Assembly (NCBI RefSeq): GCF_006494375.1
Contig: NZ_VHIZ01000050.1
Coordinates: 62,001-126,000 of the forward strand
Reading direction: 5' to 3'
Length of the DNA: 64,000 bases
Source: Pantoea anthophila
Lineage (GTDB): Bacteria > Pseudomonadota > Gammaproteobacteria > Enterobacterales > Enterobacteriaceae
Of this stretch, positions 18,709 to 28,867 are shown one piece after another. Both the position numbers and the translations under genes were made by a program. Below the pieces are notes generated by a model. The model did not search any database. It had not been told where the DNA came from and saw only the letters and a program-made list of their open reading frames with translations. Position 1 is the first letter of the stretch; every line of letters begins with the position of its first letter.

Positions 18709-18733
18709 TTTATTACGAAGGGTAAAATAATTA
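18709..18733. promoter_or_regulatory. Mlc-type operator upstream of ptsG
   Basis: The segment reads TTTATTACGAAGGG followed by TAAAATAATTA. An AT-rich pseudopalindrome (TTATT...AATAA) with a GC-containing centre is the form of Mlc/NagC boxes, and Mlc is the known ptsG repressor. Centred about 105 bases before the start codon. Confidence 0.6.
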
Positions 18734-18825
18734 CTGATTTTTTACTTTGACGGCTATCACGTTTCAACAATTACAGCGGCATGATTTGCGAAATTTCTGA
18801 TTAATTCAGCGCTGCAACACGCAAT

Positions 18826-18858
18826 AAAAAACTGACCCTGTTCAGAAAAACAGGGTCA
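18826..18858 (-). terminator. Terminator downstream of ycfH
   Basis: TGACCCTGTT (18833-18842) pairs with AACAGGGTCA (18849-18858) around a six-base loop. On the minus strand a TTTTTT run follows. It ends the pabC-mltG-tmk-holB-ycfH transcript. Confidence 0.9.
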
Positions 18859-18907
18859 TTCGGGAAGATTGCAGATTAATTACAGAGACTGAAATAAACC
18901 GGCCGAC

Positions 18908-19699
18908 TCAGGCACCCAGCTGGCTCATCGGGATATGAAACAGCGTGGAGAAGTTGCGGGTGGTCGCCTCCGCCAGCGTTTCGATATCGACACCTTTCAG
19001 CACGGCCAGATAGTCGGCAACGTCGCGCGTATAGGCGGGCTGGTTCTCTTTGCCGCGATAAGGCACCGGGGCCAGATACGGGGAGTCGGTTTCGACCAGC
19101 ATCCGGTCCAGCGGTACATAGCGTGCAGCCTCACGTAACTGTTCGGCATTACGGAAGGTAACGATACCGGAGAAGGAGATGTAGAAGCCCATATCCAGCA
19201 GTTTAGCCGCAGTGGGCTGATCCTCTGTGAAGCAGTGCAGCACGCCGCCACAGCGCTCAACCTGCTCTTCCCGCAGGATCGCCAGCGTATCGTCACGCGC
19301 ATCGCGGGTGTGAACAATAATCGGTTTGTTCAGCGCAATACCGGTTCGGATATGTTCCCGGAACGAGCGCTGCTGCTGCTCCCGCGTCTCAGGCTGATAG
19401 TGATAATCCAGCCCGGTTTCACCCAGCGCGACCACGCGGGGATCGGCAGCGAGCCGGCGAAACTCCTCAACATCGTACGCCTCTTCCTGATTCAGCGGAT
19501 GCACGCCGCAGGAGAGCGCAATGTTTTTTCGTTCCCCCACCAGCTGCTTCAGGGTATGAAAACCCGGCAGCGTGGTGGCGATGGCCAGCATAAATTTCAC
19601 ATCACGCGCCGCCGCTTTGGCGAGCACATCATCCAGGTCACGGTGGTTCTTTTCATAATCCAGGCCATCAAGATGGCAATGGGAATCGACAATAAACAT
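18908..19699 (-). CDS. ycfH: YcfH, TatD-family metal-dependent hydrolase
   Basis: Cytosolic TIM-barrel metal hydrolase of the TatD family (263 residues); relatives are DNases and D-aminoacyl-tRNA deacylase-like enzymes, and the YcfH substrate is not firmly known. Metal ligands are visible: HCHLDG (His7, His9), ALGETGLDYHY (Glu), PIIVHTRDA (His), GVLHCFTE (His) and LVETDSPYLAP (Asp). The end of the gene lies 50 bases from a strong terminator. It is last in an operon after holB (18-base gap), the E. coli arrangement. Confidence 0.95.
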   Translation of the reverse strand: MFIVDSHCHLDGLDYEKNHRDLDDVLAKAAARDVKFMLAIATTLPGFHTLKQLVGERKNIALSCGVHPLNQEEAYDVEEFRRLAADPRVVALGETGLDYHYQPETREQQQRSFREHIRTGIALNKPIIVHTRDARDDTLAILREEQVERCGGVLHCFTEDQPTAAKLLDMGFYISFSGIVTFRNAEQLREAARYVPLDRMLVETDSPYLAPVPYRGKENQPAYTRDVADYLAVLKGVDIETLAEATTRNFSTLFHIPMSQLGA

Positions 19700-19717
19700 A
19701 AAGACTCTCAGAGTGAT

Positions 19718-20707
19718 TTAGCCGATCAGGGCGGGCTTCTGGTTATCTGCCCAGCTCAGGAGCTGATCGGTCAGCAATAATTCACGGTTGACTGACGCCA
19801 CATGCAGTAGCTGTTCACGGCAGCGCATCCAGGTCCGGGCCGTGTTGTTAAGCGCGCTGGCTGAAAAGTGGCTGGCCAGTAAGGCCACCACATCCTGGCG
19901 ATCGATGTTGCTCAGCCACTGCTCCGCATTCTGCTGCCATTTCATGGCGTCCAGCAGTAATGAAATCAGCCAGCCAATGCGTGCTGCCGCATCATCTGCA
20001 TTCAGCACCGGCAGCAGTTGCAGGATGTCATGCTGCAACGCCGCAGGCAGCGCGTCGCAGAGCTTCTGTCTGGCCTGCCATGGCCCGGTGTCCAGCAGGC
20101 TCAGCGCCGCACCAGGCGCGCCCGCGCTCAGGCGTAACGCCGCCAGCAGCATCGCTTCATCCTGTGAGGCGTGCTTCTTCAGCCAGAGCAGGCTCTGCCC
20201 TTCATCCGGTGGCGTCAGGTGCAGCGTCATGCAGCGACTGCGTAGCGTTGCCAGCAGCCGTGACGGATCGCGGCTGCTGAGGAAGAACCAGCTGTTAGCG
20301 GGCGGCTCTTCCAGCGTTTTCAGCAGGGCGTTGGCCGCCGCTTCCGAAAGCTGTGCCGCATCCGGCAGCCAGACGACTTTTGCCCCCCCCTGCTGACCAA
20401 AGTGGTACATTTTTTCTGTCACCTGCCGCACTGCATCAATGCCCAGCGTGGATTTACCTTTCTCCGCCTCAAGCCGGTACCAGTCCGGGTGCGTATTAGC
20501 CTGCATCAGCTGGCAACCGTGGCACTGGCCGCAACTTTTCAGGCCATCCGGCTGCTGACACATCAGCCAGCGGCTCATTCCCCAGACCAGCGCCTCATCG
20601 CCCATGCCCGTCATCGCATGGATCATCAGCGCATGGTGAGCGCGATTCTCCTGATGCTGACTAATGATCTGGCGATAAGGCTGGTTCAGCCACGGATACC
20701 AGTTCAT
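19718..20707 (-). CDS. holB: HolB, DNA polymerase III delta-prime subunit
   Basis: Clamp-loader subunit delta-prime, an AAA+ protein without ATPase activity that positions the complex on the beta clamp. The ATG at 20707 ([15 protein letters not shown]) gives 329 residues; it shares one base with the tmk stop codon. The P-loop region is degenerate (MTGMGDEALV), as expected. A zinc module is present (MCQQP...SCGQCHGC), and SRCMTLHL carries the SRC arginine-finger motif that acts on the neighbouring subunit. Translation is coupled to tmk. Confidence 0.96.
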   Translation of the reverse strand: MNWYPWLNQPYRQIISQHQENRAHHALMIHAMTGMGDEALVWGMSRWLMCQQPDGLKSCGQCHGCQLMQANTHPDWYRLEAEKGKSTLGIDAVRQVTEKMYHFGQQGGAKVVWLPDAAQLSEAAANALLKTLEEPPANSWFFLSSRDPSRLLATLRSRCMTLHLTPPDEGQSLLWLKKHASQDEAMLLAALRLSAGAPGAALSLLDTGPWQARQKLCDALPAALQHDILQLLPVLNADDAAARIGWLISLLLDAMKWQQNAEQWLSNIDRQDVVALLASHFSASALNNTARTWMRCREQLLHVASVNRELLLTDQLLSWADNQKPALIG

Positions 20708-21339
20708 CACGCCTGCTCCGCCAGCCACGTATCCAGCGCTGCCTGAAGTGACGCCGTCACATCAGGCAGCGCCTGTGTGGCATCAATCGTGAGGATGGCC
20801 GGATCCGCGGCTGCCAGCGCCAGGTAGCGCGCCCGGGTGCGTTCGAAGAAGCGCAGCGACTCCTGCTCAATGCGGTCCAGTTCACCGCGTGCCCGGGCGC
20901 GCTGCAGACCGATCTCAGGTGTCACATCCAGATAGAGCGTCAGATCCGGACGGAAGTCGCCGAGTACCGCACTGCGCAGCGTCTGCATCAGATCGCTGTC
21001 GAGTCCCCGTCCGCCCCCCTGATAAGCCTGAGAGGAGAGATCGTGACGATCGCCGATCACCCAGGCCCCGCGCGCCAGCGCCGGTTTGATCACGGTTTCC
21101 ACCAGCTGAACCCGAGCAGCGTAGAGCATCAGCAGTTCCGCTTTATCGGTAACCTGTTCACCCTCAATCCCCTGCTTGACCAGCACCCGCAGCTGTTCCG
21201 CCAGCGGCGTTCCGCCCGGCTCCCGGGTAAAGACCAGATCGGTGATGCCCCGGGCGCGCAGCGTGGCGACGATAGCGTCGCGCGCGGTGGTTTTTCCGGC
21301 GCCTTCCAGGCCTTCAATGACGATAAACTTACTGTCCAT
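20707..21339 (-). CDS. tmk: Tmk, thymidylate kinase
   Basis: Cytosolic kinase converting dTMP to dTDP. The ATG at 21339 ([19 protein letters not shown]) gives 210 residues; the longer open frame upstream runs through mltG and is not used. P-loop GLEGAGKTT is at residues 9-17, [12 protein letters not shown] forms the DR(E/P)-type motif, and [16 protein letters not shown] is the base-binding segment. Its start overlaps the mltG end by 11 bases and its stop overlaps the holB start by one base, indicating a tight operon. Confidence 0.98.
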   Translation of the reverse strand: MDSKFIVIEGLEGAGKTTARDAIVATLRARGITDLVFTREPGGTPLAEQLRVLVKQGIEGEQVTDKAELLMLYAARVQLVETVIKPALARGAWVIGDRHDLSSQAYQGGGRGLDSDLMQTLRSAVLGDFRPDLTLYLDVTPEIGLQRARARGELDRIEQESLRFFERTRARYLALAAADPAILTIDATQALPDVTASLQAALDTWLAEQA

Positions 21340-22348
21340 TTTTTTCCTTAAGCGTCTGCCGGTAGACCTGCACCGCCTTATTATGGCTGGCAAGATTCGT
21401 GGTAAAGGTATGCCCGCCCTTGCCATCCGCCACAAAGTAGAGATAGTTGGTTTTTTCCGGATGGGCCGCTGCCTGCAGCGAGGCTTTACCCGGTATGGCG
21501 ATCGGGCCAAGCGGCAGGCCATTAATCATATAGGTATTGTAACTGCTGGCCGTCTCCAGATCTTTGCGGGTCAGCGTACCGGTGTAGCTGTCGCCCATGC
21601 CATAGATCACGGTGGGATCGGTCTGGAGGCGCATCCCGGTGCGCAGACGATTGATAAAGACCGACGCAACCCGCGCACGCTCGGCGCTGACGGCGGTCTC
21701 TTTTTCAATAATAGAGGCCATCGTGACCAGATCCTGCGGCGTTTTATAGGGCAGATTGTCTGCCCGGCCCTGCCACACTTCCTCAATGGTTTTTTTCATG
21801 CGTTCATGTGCACGCTGCAGCAGCGAAACATCGGTGGTGTTCGCCGTGTAGAGCCAGGTATCGGGGAAAAAGTTGCCCTCCAGCTGATCCGCTGGCACGT
21901 TAAGCGCGCTGGCAACGGTAGCGAACTGATCGTCTTTCAGGGTATGCCGGATATAGGGTGCCTTGCGCAGTTCACTCAGCCACTCTTTCAGCCGCTGACC
22001 TTCCACGAACCGCAACGGGAACTGTGCTTCTTTACCGCTGGCCAGCAGCTGTAACAGCGAACGCACCGTCATGGTCGGCTCAAGGCGATAGGTTCCCGCC
22101 TTAAACGTCGCCAGTTCCGGCTCCAGCTTCAGCAGCGCACCGAACCAGATGCTTTCAGGTATGATCTTCTGCTCTTCCAGCTGCGCTTCGAGCGCCACCC
22201 GCCCCGTACCGGCAGGCAGCGTGTAGATCGTTTCCTGATGCAGTGTTAAAGGGGTGGCCGCAAACTGCTTAACCTGCCAGTAACTGACAACCGCGGCGAG
22301 ACCCACTATCGCCAGCAGAGCGGCGAGAATTTTTTTGCTTCGACTCAT
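21329..22348 (-). CDS. mltG: MltG, endolytic murein transglycosylase
   Basis: Inner-membrane-anchored YceG-domain enzyme that cuts nascent glycan strands and sets their length. The 339-residue protein has one N-terminal transmembrane anchor (about residues 7-25), a LysM-like region, and the catalytic motif [15 protein letters not shown] with Glu217 in the place of E. coli Glu218. The C-terminal part has [14 protein letters not shown] and ANPGKASL-like text ([13 protein letters not shown]). It starts inside an ATGA overlap with pabC. Confidence 0.97.
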   Translation of the reverse strand: MSRSKKILAALLAIVGLAAVVSYWQVKQFAATPLTLHQETIYTLPAGTGRVALEAQLEEQKIIPESIWFGALLKLEPELATFKAGTYRLEPTMTVRSLLQLLASGKEAQFPLRFVEGQRLKEWLSELRKAPYIRHTLKDDQFATVASALNVPADQLEGNFFPDTWLYTANTTDVSLLQRAHERMKKTIEEVWQGRADNLPYKTPQDLVTMASIIEKETAVSAERARVASVFINRLRTGMRLQTDPTVIYGMGDSYTGTLTRKDLETASSYNTYMINGLPLGPIAIPGKASLQAAAHPEKTNYLYFVADGKGGHTFTTNLASHNKAVQVYRQTLKEKNGQ

Positions 22349-23160
22349 GATGCATCCATTATCTTTTCACAGCTTGCGAGCAACTGATTAAACAGCGAGC
22401 GTTCAGTAAAGTGCGACGCTTCTATCTGTCGGACCGGCAGAACCGGCATCAGCGCATTACATATCACCACTTCATCGGCGTCCAGCAGCTGCGCCGGTTC
22501 GCTTTTTATGACCTGGCAAGCCTGACCTGCCGCCGCGAGTTGTGCCATCAGACTCCGCCGCATAATGCCATCCACGCCCGATTCTGACAGATCGGGGGTG
22601 TAAATCTGCGTGCCGTGACGCCAGAATAAATTGGCCGCACAGCATTCCACCACCCAACCTTCAGTGTCAAGCACCAGCGCCTCGTCGGCGTCTGTCTGGT
22701 CAAGATGAGCCCTGATCAGCACCTGCTCCAGGCGATTAAGATGTTTGATACCGGCAAACAGAGGATTACGCGCCAGACGAACCGGACTGAGGCTGAGAGA
22801 CACACCGCGCTGCTGCAACGTGGCGTAATGGTGCGGCCAGGGCGCGAGCGAAACAATCCGTGTGGGTTCGGCGCAGCCCTGCCGGCTGTATCCGCGTCCG
22901 CCGCTACCGGCGCTGATAATCACTTTCAGAACGGCCTGCTCCTGCCCCTGCGCGGCCTGTTTCATCTCAGCCTCAAGCTGAAGCCAGTCAGTGCCGCCGA
23001 TCCATAACCGTTCGCAGCCCTGCCTGAGCCGCTGAAGGTGGTTCTCCAGCAGCAGAATGTTACCCTGACGCACAGCCGCGGTGGTAAAGCAGCCGTCGCC
23101 AAACTGCAGGCCACGGTCGCTGGCTGCCAGCGTTGATTGTTTGATACCGTTAATCCACAT
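22345..23160 (-). CDS. pabC: PabC, aminodeoxychorismate lyase
   Basis: PLP enzyme of folate synthesis that splits 4-amino-4-deoxychorismate into p-aminobenzoate and pyruvate. The ATG at 23160 gives [20 protein letters not shown] and 271 residues, about the E. coli size. The class IV aminotransferase fold is shown by [21 protein letters not shown] with PLP lysine Lys139, and the distal [11 protein letters not shown]. It is first in the pabC-mltG-tmk-holB-ycfH operon, with a strong terminator separating it from fabF. Confidence 0.95.
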   Translation of the reverse strand: MWINGIKQSTLAASDRGLQFGDGCFTTAAVRQGNILLLENHLQRLRQGCERLWIGGTDWLQLEAEMKQAAQGQEQAVLKVIISAGSGGRGYSRQGCAEPTRIVSLAPWPHHYATLQQRGVSLSLSPVRLARNPLFAGIKHLNRLEQVLIRAHLDQTDADEALVLDTEGWVVECCAANLFWRHGTQIYTPDLSESGVDGIMRRSLMAQLAAAGQACQVIKSEPAQLLDADEVVICNALMPVLPVRQIEASHFTERSLFNQLLASCEKIMDAS

Positions 23161-23207
23161 CGTTCTCTCCCGGGGATGACGTGTGATTTCAGCGCATTCT
23201 GCAGGAT

Positions 23208-23236
23208 AAAAAAAGGCCCGCATCGCGGGCCTTTTT
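23208..23236 (-). terminator. Terminator of fabF
   Basis: AAAAGGCCCGC (23211-23221) pairs with GCGGGCCTTTT (23225-23235). On the minus strand a long T-run follows the stem directly after fabF. Confidence 0.92.
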
Positions 23237-23251
23237 ACGCATCAACACCGA

Positions 23252-24493
23252 TTACACTTTACGGAAAATCAACGAACCGTTGGTTCCGCCAAAGCCAAAG
23301 GAGTTACACAGCGTGTATTCCAGGCCGGTAACCTGACGTGCGGTATGAGGCACGAAGTCGAGATCGCAGCCTTCATCCGGATTGTCGAGGTTGATGGTCG
23401 GTGGAATCGCCTGATCGCGCAGCGCCAGAATCGAGTAGATCGCCTCCACCGCGCCTGCCGCACCCAGCAGGTGACCGGTCATCGACTTAGTCGAGCTGAC
23501 CATCACGCTCTGTGCCGCCGCACCAAACACGGATTTCACTGCCTGCGCTTCCGCTTTGTCACCGGCCGGCGTTGACGTGCCGTGCGCGTTAACGTAGCCG
23601 ATCTGCGCCGGATCCAGCTGAGCGTCACGCAGCGCGTTGACCATCGCTGCCGCCGCACCAGAACCGTTTTCCGGTGGTGATGTCATGTGGTAAGCGTCGC
23701 TGCTCATGCCGAAACCGACGATTTCTGCATAGATTTTCGCGCCGCGTTTTTTCGCGTGTTCGTACTCTTCCAGCACCACGATACCGGCACCGTCGCCCAG
23801 CACAAAACCATCCCGATCTTTATCCCACGGACGGCTTGCCGCCTGCGGGTTGTCGTTACGGGTTGAGAGCGCACGTGCAGCACCAAAACCGCCCACGCCC
23901 AATGGCGTACTGGCTTTCTCTGTGCCACCTGCCAGCATCACGTCAGCATCGTTATAGGCGATGATACGTGCAGCATGACCGATGTTATGGACGCCAGAAG
24001 TACAGGCTGTCGCAATAGAGATGCTCGGACCTTTCAGGCCATACATGATGGTGAGATGACCCGCCACCATGTTAACGATGGTTGAAGGCACAAAGAATGG
24101 ACTGATTTTGCGCGGGCCGCCGTTGACCAGGGAAGTATGATTCTCTTCAATCAGACCCAGGCCACCGATGCCGGAGCCAATCGCTGCGCCCATACGGCCT
24201 GCATTTTCCTCGGTCACAACCAGACCGCTGTCCTGCATGGCCTGAATACCAGCCACGATGCCGTATTGGATGAATTCGTCCATCTTGCGCTGATCTTTGC
24301 GCGAGATGAAATCATCACAATTAAAATCTCTTACCAGACCTGCAAAACGCGTTGCATAAGCACTGGTATCAAAATGGTCGATCAGGGTAATGCCGCTCTG
24401 ACCGGCAAGGAGAGCACTCCAGGTAGACTCTACGGTATTGCCGACAGGAGACAACATGCCAAGACCAGTCACAACTACACGACGCTTAGACAC
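23252..24493 (-). CDS. fabF: FabF, beta-ketoacyl-ACP synthase II
   Basis: Condensing enzyme of fatty acid elongation, important for making cis-vaccenoyl chains at low temperature. The start is GTG at 24493 (GTG TCT AAG CGT), with GGAGG 6 bases upstream, giving 413 residues as in E. coli. The active-site Cys is in [11 protein letters not shown] (Cys164 counting Met; 163 in mature numbering), and the two catalytic His residues are in [12 protein letters not shown] and [12 protein letters not shown]. It follows acpP behind a terminator, so it may be made by readthrough and its own promoter. Confidence 0.98.
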   Translation of the reverse strand: MSKRRVVVTGLGMLSPVGNTVESTWSALLAGQSGITLIDHFDTSAYATRFAGLVRDFNCDDFISRKDQRKMDEFIQYGIVAGIQAMQDSGLVVTEENAGRMGAAIGSGIGGLGLIEENHTSLVNGGPRKISPFFVPSTIVNMVAGHLTIMYGLKGPSISIATACTSGVHNIGHAARIIAYNDADVMLAGGTEKASTPLGVGGFGAARALSTRNDNPQAASRPWDKDRDGFVLGDGAGIVVLEEYEHAKKRGAKIYAEIVGFGMSSDAYHMTSPPENGSGAAAAMVNALRDAQLDPAQIGYVNAHGTSTPAGDKAEAQAVKSVFGAAAQSVMVSSTKSMTGHLLGAAGAVEAIYSILALRDQAIPPTINLDNPDEGCDLDFVPHTARQVTGLEYTLCNSFGFGGTNGSLIFRKV

Positions 24494-24539
24494 GTTCGTC
24501 CTCCAGGGAGGGGAAATAGGAACTATGTGGGACAAACAA

Positions 24540-24568
24540 AAAAATCAGGCGGTCGAGCGACCGCCTGA
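24540..24568 (-). terminator. Terminator/attenuator between acpP and fabF
   Basis: The perfect palindrome TCAGGCGGTCG-AG-CGACCGCCTGA (24545-24568) is followed on the minus strand by a TTTTTTTG run. It likely keeps acpP transcripts far more abundant than fabF. Confidence 0.9.
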
Positions 24569-24577
24569 AGATATTCA

Positions 24578-24814
24578 TTAGCCTTTATGGCTATTGATGT
24601 AGTCGATCGCTGCCTGAACGGTAGTGATTTTCTCAGCTTCTTCGTCTGGAATCTCAGTATCAAACTCTTCTTCCAGAGCCATCACCAGCTCAACGGTATC
24701 AAGAGAATCGGCACCCAGGTCTTCTACGAAAGATGCAGAGTTGGTGACTTCTTCCTCTTTCACACCCAGCTGCTCACTGATGATTTTCTTAACGCGTTGT
24801 TCGATATCGCTCAT
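24578..24814 (-). CDS. acpP: AcpP, acyl carrier protein
   Basis: Small acidic carrier of growing acyl chains on 4'-phosphopantetheine. The ATG at 24814 gives 78 residues ([20 protein letters not shown]). The attachment site is in [20 protein letters not shown], Ser37 counting Met. Only a few positions differ from E. coli AcpP. The gene has its own promoter and a strong terminator, as expected for a very abundant protein, and stands between fabG and fabF. Confidence 0.99.
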   Translation of the reverse strand: MSDIEQRVKKIISEQLGVKEEEVTNSASFVEDLGADSLDTVELVMALEEEFDTEIPDEEAEKITTVQAAIDYINSHKG

Positions 24815-24859
24815 ACTATTTAATTTCCTATCAAAACTCGCTTTCGCGATGGTTTTCGT

Positions 24860-24887
24860 AGTGTATAAAATGGTGAAAAAGATGCAA
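24860..24887 (-). promoter_or_regulatory. acpP: acpP promoter
   Basis: On the minus strand TTGCAT (24887-24882) and TACACT (24865-24860) are 16 bases apart. A small GAAA-tetraloop hairpin (TCGC-GAAA-GCGA) lies downstream in the leader. Position fits the known separate acpP promoter. Confidence 0.6.
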
Positions 24888-24968
24888 CAAAATCCCGGCT
24901 GGTCTAACCACGATTTTGCGTTATTTTGCGGTTTTAACCGCAAATAATGCAAATGATTTCGTGATTTA

Positions 24969-25703
24969 TCAGACCATGTACATTCCGCCATTGACGTGCA
25001 GCGTTTCACCTGTGATGTAGGCTGCTTCGTCAGAGGCTAAAAATGCCACAGCATTGGCGATTTCCTGCGCTTCGCCTAAGCGACCCGCTGGCACTTCCGC
25101 CAAAATACCGGAACGTTGATCTTCGTTCAGTGCCCGCGTCATGTCAGTCTCAATAAAGCCTGGAGCCACGACGTTGACGGTAATGCCACGTGACGCGATT
25201 TCGCGCGCCAGTGATTTGCTAAAGCCAATCAAACCCGCTTTTGCTGCTGCGTAGTTTGCCTGGCCCGCGTTACCCATGGTGCCGACAACGGAACCAATGG
25301 TGATGATACGGCCCACGCGCTTTTTCATCATGGCACGCAGAACCGCCTTAGAAAGGCGGAATACCGATGTGAGGTTAGTATCCAGGATATCCTGCCACTC
25401 ATCGTCCTTCATGCGCATGAGAAGATTGTCACGCGTAATGCCTGCATTATTGACTAAAATATCCACTTCGCCAAATTCAGCGCGAATATTCTCTAAAACG
25501 CTGTTAATGGAGTCAGCGTCAGTCACATTCAGTAACAGGCCTTTGCCCTTGTCGCCAAGGTAAGCACTGATGGCGTCGGCGCCACTCTGGCTGGTTGCAG
25601 TTCCGACGACTCTGGCACCGCGTGCCACCAGGGTTTCTGCAATCGCACGACCAATGCCGCGACTCGCGCCGGTAACCAGCGCAACTTTACCTTCAAAGCT
25701 CAT
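24969..25703 (-). CDS. fabG: FabG, 3-oxoacyl-ACP reductase
   Basis: NADPH-dependent SDR enzyme that reduces beta-ketoacyl-ACP in each elongation cycle. The 244 residues match E. coli FabG. Cofactor motif is [10 protein letters not shown] (11-20), NNAGITRDN follows near residue 85, and the catalytic residues are Ser138, Tyr151 and Lys155 (YAAAK). It lies 10 bases after fabD in the fab cluster. Confidence 0.99.
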   Translation of the reverse strand: MSFEGKVALVTGASRGIGRAIAETLVARGARVVGTATSQSGADAISAYLGDKGKGLLLNVTDADSINSVLENIRAEFGEVDILVNNAGITRDNLLMRMKDDEWQDILDTNLTSVFRLSKAVLRAMMKKRVGRIITIGSVVGTMGNAGQANYAAAKAGLIGFSKSLAREIASRGITVNVVAPGFIETDMTRALNEDQRSGILAEVPAGRLGEAQEIANAVAFLASDEAAYITGETLHVNGGMYMV

Positions 25704-25713
25704 GATTTTCCTC

Positions 25714-26646
25714 TTATTCCTTTCCGAGTGCAGCGTTCAGTGAAGCCGTATCGTTCACGGCAGCAGCGGTCAGGGTATCGACAATGCGTTTGGTCAGACC
25801 GGTCAGGACTTTGCCCGGACCCATCTCCAGCAGGTGTGTCACGCCCTGTGTTGCCATCGCTTCCACGCTCTCGGTCCAGCGAACCGGGCTGTAAAGCTGA
25901 CGAACCAGCGCATGGCGGATAGCCGACGCATCGGATTCTGCTTTGACATCGACATTATTAATGACCGGCACCGCTGGCGTATTAAACGTTATGCCTTCAA
26001 GCGCCACCGCCAGTTTGTCGGCAGCAGGCTTCATCAGTGCGCAGTGGGAAGGCACGCTGACCGGCAGCGGTAAGGCACGCTTGGCACCCGCTGCTTTACA
26101 GGCAGCGCCTGCACGTTCAACGGCTTCTTTGTTACCCGCAATGACCACCTGGCCTGGCGAGTTGAAGTTTACCGGCGAAACAACCTGGCCCTGAGCACTC
26201 TCTTCACAGGCCTGACGGATAGCGGCGTCATCCAGGCCAATAATCGCCTGCATTGCGCCCGTGCCTTCCGGCACCGCTTCCTGCATCAGTTTGCCGCGCA
26301 GCTCAACCAGTTTCACCGCGTCAGCGAAGTTGAGCACGCCTGCACACACCAGTGCCGAGTACTCGCCCAGGCTGTGACCAGCCATCAGAACGGGCTGTTC
26401 GCCGCCCTGCGCCTGCCAGACACGATAGATAGCCACGGAGGCGGCCAGCAGGGCTGGCTGAGTCTGCCAGGTTTTATTCAGCTCTTCAGCCGGACCCTGA
26501 CTGACTAACTGCCACAGATCGTATCCCAGCGCGTCAGAAGCCTCACGGAAGGTCTCTTCAACCTGCGGATAAGTGGCTGCTAATTCAGCCAGCATGCCCA
26601 CGGTCTGTGAACCCTGACCGGGAAAAACAAATGCAATTTGCGTCAT
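25714..26646 (-). CDS. fabD: FabD, malonyl-CoA:ACP transacylase
   Basis: Transfers malonyl groups from CoA to ACP to supply chain extension. The 310-residue protein has FVFPGQGSQTVGML at the start, the nucleophile elbow AGHSLGEYSAL with Ser92, and VPSHCALM containing the catalytic His. It sits between fabH (16-base gap) and fabG (10-base gap) in the classic order. Confidence 0.99.
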   Translation of the reverse strand: MTQIAFVFPGQGSQTVGMLAELAATYPQVEETFREASDALGYDLWQLVSQGPAEELNKTWQTQPALLAASVAIYRVWQAQGGEQPVLMAGHSLGEYSALVCAGVLNFADAVKLVELRGKLMQEAVPEGTGAMQAIIGLDDAAIRQACEESAQGQVVSPVNFNSPGQVVIAGNKEAVERAGAACKAAGAKRALPLPVSVPSHCALMKPAADKLAVALEGITFNTPAVPVINNVDVKAESDASAIRHALVRQLYSPVRWTESVEAMATQGVTHLLEMGPGKVLTGLTKRIVDTLTAAAVNDTASLNAALGKE

Positions 26647-26662
26647 CTTTCGTTCCTGTCAA

Positions 26663-27616
26663 TCAAAAGCGAACCAGCGCAGAACCCCAGGTGAATCCAC
26701 CACCAAAGGCTTCCAGCAGAATAAGGTGTCCGGGTTTGATGCGGCCATCACGAACCGCTTCGTCCAGTGCGCTTGGCACCGAGGCGGCAGAGGTGTTGCC
26801 GTGGCGATCCAGTGTGACGACCACTTTATCCATGGTCATGCCGAGTTTTTTCGCGGTGGCGCTGATGATGCGCAGGTTAGCCTGATGCGGCACCAGCCAA
26901 TCCAGCATTTCACGATCGAGATTATTGGCCTGCAGCGTTTCGTCAACGATGTGGGCCAGCTCGGTTACGGCGACTTTAAAGACTTCGTTGCCCGCCATGG
27001 TGACATAGGCAGGCTGATCCTGATGCGCGCGATCCTGATAAGGCAGGGTCAGCAGCTGCGAATAGCGACCGTCGGCGTGCAGATGGGTAGAGATGATCCC
27101 CTGCTCTTCGCTCTGGCCCAGCACAACCGCACCCGCGCCATCACCGAACAGGATGATGGTGCCGCGATCTTCCGGATCCAGCGCACGCGCCAGCACATCA
27201 GCACCAATCACCAGCGCATGTTTTACGGCGCCATTTTTGATGTATTGATCGGCCACGCTCAGTGCATAGGTGAAACCGGCGCAGGCGGCCGCAAGGTCAA
27301 ACGCCGCGCAGTCTTTGATCTCCAGCATTTGCTGGATCATGCAGGCGGAGCTCGGGAAGGCATGGCTGGAAGAGGTTGTGGCGACAATGATCAGCCCAAC
27401 GTCGTTCGCCTCAATGCCGGCCATTTCCAGCGCGCGCTGAGCGGCGCTGAATCCCATGGTGGCGACGGTTTCGTCAGGTGCAGCAATGCGACGCTCACGG
27501 ATGCCGGTACGGGTAACAATCCACTCGTCCGACGTCTCCACCATTTTTTCCAGATCGGCATTGGTGCGAACCTGGCTGGGCAGATAACTGCCCGTACCGA
27601 TAATTTTGGTATACAT
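26663..27616 (-). CDS. fabH: FabH, beta-ketoacyl-ACP synthase III
   Basis: Starts fatty acid synthesis by joining acetyl-CoA to malonyl-ACP. The 317-residue length matches E. coli. The catalytic triad is visible: Cys112 in [11 protein letters not shown], His in VPHQANLRI, and Asn in [11 protein letters not shown]. Its ATG lies immediately after the plsX stop codon with no gap, so the two are probably translationally coupled. Confidence 0.99.
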   Translation of the reverse strand: MYTKIIGTGSYLPSQVRTNADLEKMVETSDEWIVTRTGIRERRIAAPDETVATMGFSAAQRALEMAGIEANDVGLIIVATTSSSHAFPSSACMIQQMLEIKDCAAFDLAAACAGFTYALSVADQYIKNGAVKHALVIGADVLARALDPEDRGTIILFGDGAGAVVLGQSEEQGIISTHLHADGRYSQLLTLPYQDRAHQDQPAYVTMAGNEVFKVAVTELAHIVDETLQANNLDREMLDWLVPHQANLRIISATAKKLGMTMDKVVVTLDRHGNTSAASVPSALDEAVRDGRIKPGHLILLEAFGGGFTWGSALVRF

Positions 27617-28657
27617 CTAGGCTTTGTCACTCCTGGCTAATACAGCATCAAGGCGCGCAGCAATTCGTTCGGGAATTTGCTGCCTCACCGCCTGCTCTGC
27701 CTGTTCTATCGCCACGGCGAAGGCGTGTTGATTTGCTGCGCCGTGACTCTTGATCACTGTTCCGCGCAATCCTAACAGACAAGCGCCATTGTACTGGTCG
27801 GGGTTGAGATGCCCGAAGCGCTTTGCCAGACGTTTCTGAACCCAGCGCCCCAGCAACTGAAGCCACCATGACCGTTTTTTGCCTTCCCCTGAGGACTTCA
27901 GCAGAGAAAGAAACATTCTTACCACGCCTTCCATCGTCTTCAGCGTGACGTTCCCGACAAAACCGTCACAGACCATGACATCGGTTTTACCGGTCAGCAG
28001 CTCGTTACCTTCGAGGTAACCAATATAGTTGATGTGCGGTGATTCTCGCAGCATAACCGCGGCGTCACGGATCGTTTCCAGCCCTTTGGTCTCTTCATGA
28101 CCGATGTTGAGCAATGCAACACGGGGCTGTGAAATCCCCAGTACATACTCGGCCATCACGGAACCCATCACGGCAAACTGCACCAGCATCGCACTGTCTG
28201 AGTCCACATTCGCGCCCAGATCGAGTACCACCGTTTTACCCTGCTGCTGATGCGGTAAAACGGACATCAGCGCCGGACGCTTAATGCCATCCAGCGGTTT
28301 TAATAAGAGTGTCGACAGCCCCATCAAAGCCCCGGTGTTACCGGCGCTGATGCAGGCCTGGGCACGTCCCTCTTTCACCATCTCCAGCGCCACACGCATT
28401 GAGCTGCCGCGACTGTTCCGGATGGCCTGAGCGGGCCGCGCATCACTTGCAATAACCGATTCGGCAGGGATAACCTGCAAACGCCCCATCAGGGAGGAAT
28501 CCGCTTTGGCAAGCAATGGCATGAGAGTGTCGGGATGTCCGACAAGAAGAAGGAATAGTTCCGAATGAGAGGCCAGTGCCTGCAATGCTGCAGGCACTGT
28601 CACGCAGGGACCGAAGTCCCCGCCCATGGCATCAATCGCCAGGGTCAAACGTGTCAA
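27617..28657 (-). CDS. plsX: PlsX, acyl-ACP:phosphate acyltransferase
   Basis: Peripheral membrane enzyme that makes acyl-phosphate from acyl-ACP for phospholipid synthesis. The 346-residue protein begins [17 protein letters not shown] and contains [25 protein letters not shown] and [18 protein letters not shown], all family signatures. It follows rpmF, linking ribosome and lipid synthesis in one operon, and abuts fabH. Confidence 0.98.
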   Translation of the reverse strand: MTRLTLAIDAMGGDFGPCVTVPAALQALASHSELFLLLVGHPDTLMPLLAKADSSLMGRLQVIPAESVIASDARPAQAIRNSRGSSMRVALEMVKEGRAQACISAGNTGALMGLSTLLLKPLDGIKRPALMSVLPHQQQGKTVVLDLGANVDSDSAMLVQFAVMGSVMAEYVLGISQPRVALLNIGHEETKGLETIRDAAVMLRESPHINYIGYLEGNELLTGKTDVMVCDGFVGNVTLKTMEGVVRMFLSLLKSSGEGKKRSWWLQLLGRWVQKRLAKRFGHLNPDQYNGACLLGLRGTVIKSHGAANQHAFAVAIEQAEQAVRQQIPERIAARLDAVLARSDKA

Positions 28658-28682
28658 GGTATCGCCTTGCTAAGCAAGAAAC

Positions 28683-28853
28683 TTACTTAACGATAACCTT
28701 GCGACCGCGGTAGTAACCGTCCGCAGTGATGTGGTGACGCAGATGAGTTTCGCCAGAAACTTTATCTACTGACAGAGCAGCAGTGGTCAGCGCATCGTGC
28801 GAACGACGCATACCACGCTTAGAACGGGTGGGTTTATTCTGTTGTACGGCCAT
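28683..28853 (-). CDS. rpmF: RpmF, 50S ribosomal protein L32
   Basis: Ribosomal protein L32, too short for most open-frame lists. The ATG at 28853 and TAA at 28683 give 56 residues. It begins [20 protein letters not shown] and ends [16 protein letters not shown]. This is one residue shorter than I recall for E. coli, in the middle stretch [10 protein letters not shown]. The protein is of the Zn-free type, without the CxxC pairs of some homologues. It lies 14 bases after yceD. Confidence 0.98.
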   Translation of the reverse strand: MAVQQNKPTRSKRGMRRSHDALTTAALSVDKVSGETHLRHHITADGYYRGRKVIVK

Positions 28854-28867
28854 GGACCTTACTCCTA

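Noticed and set aside
24545..24568. Perfect palindrome considered as an operator between acpP and fabF.
   Set aside because: The adjacent T-run on the minus strand makes it an intrinsic terminator.
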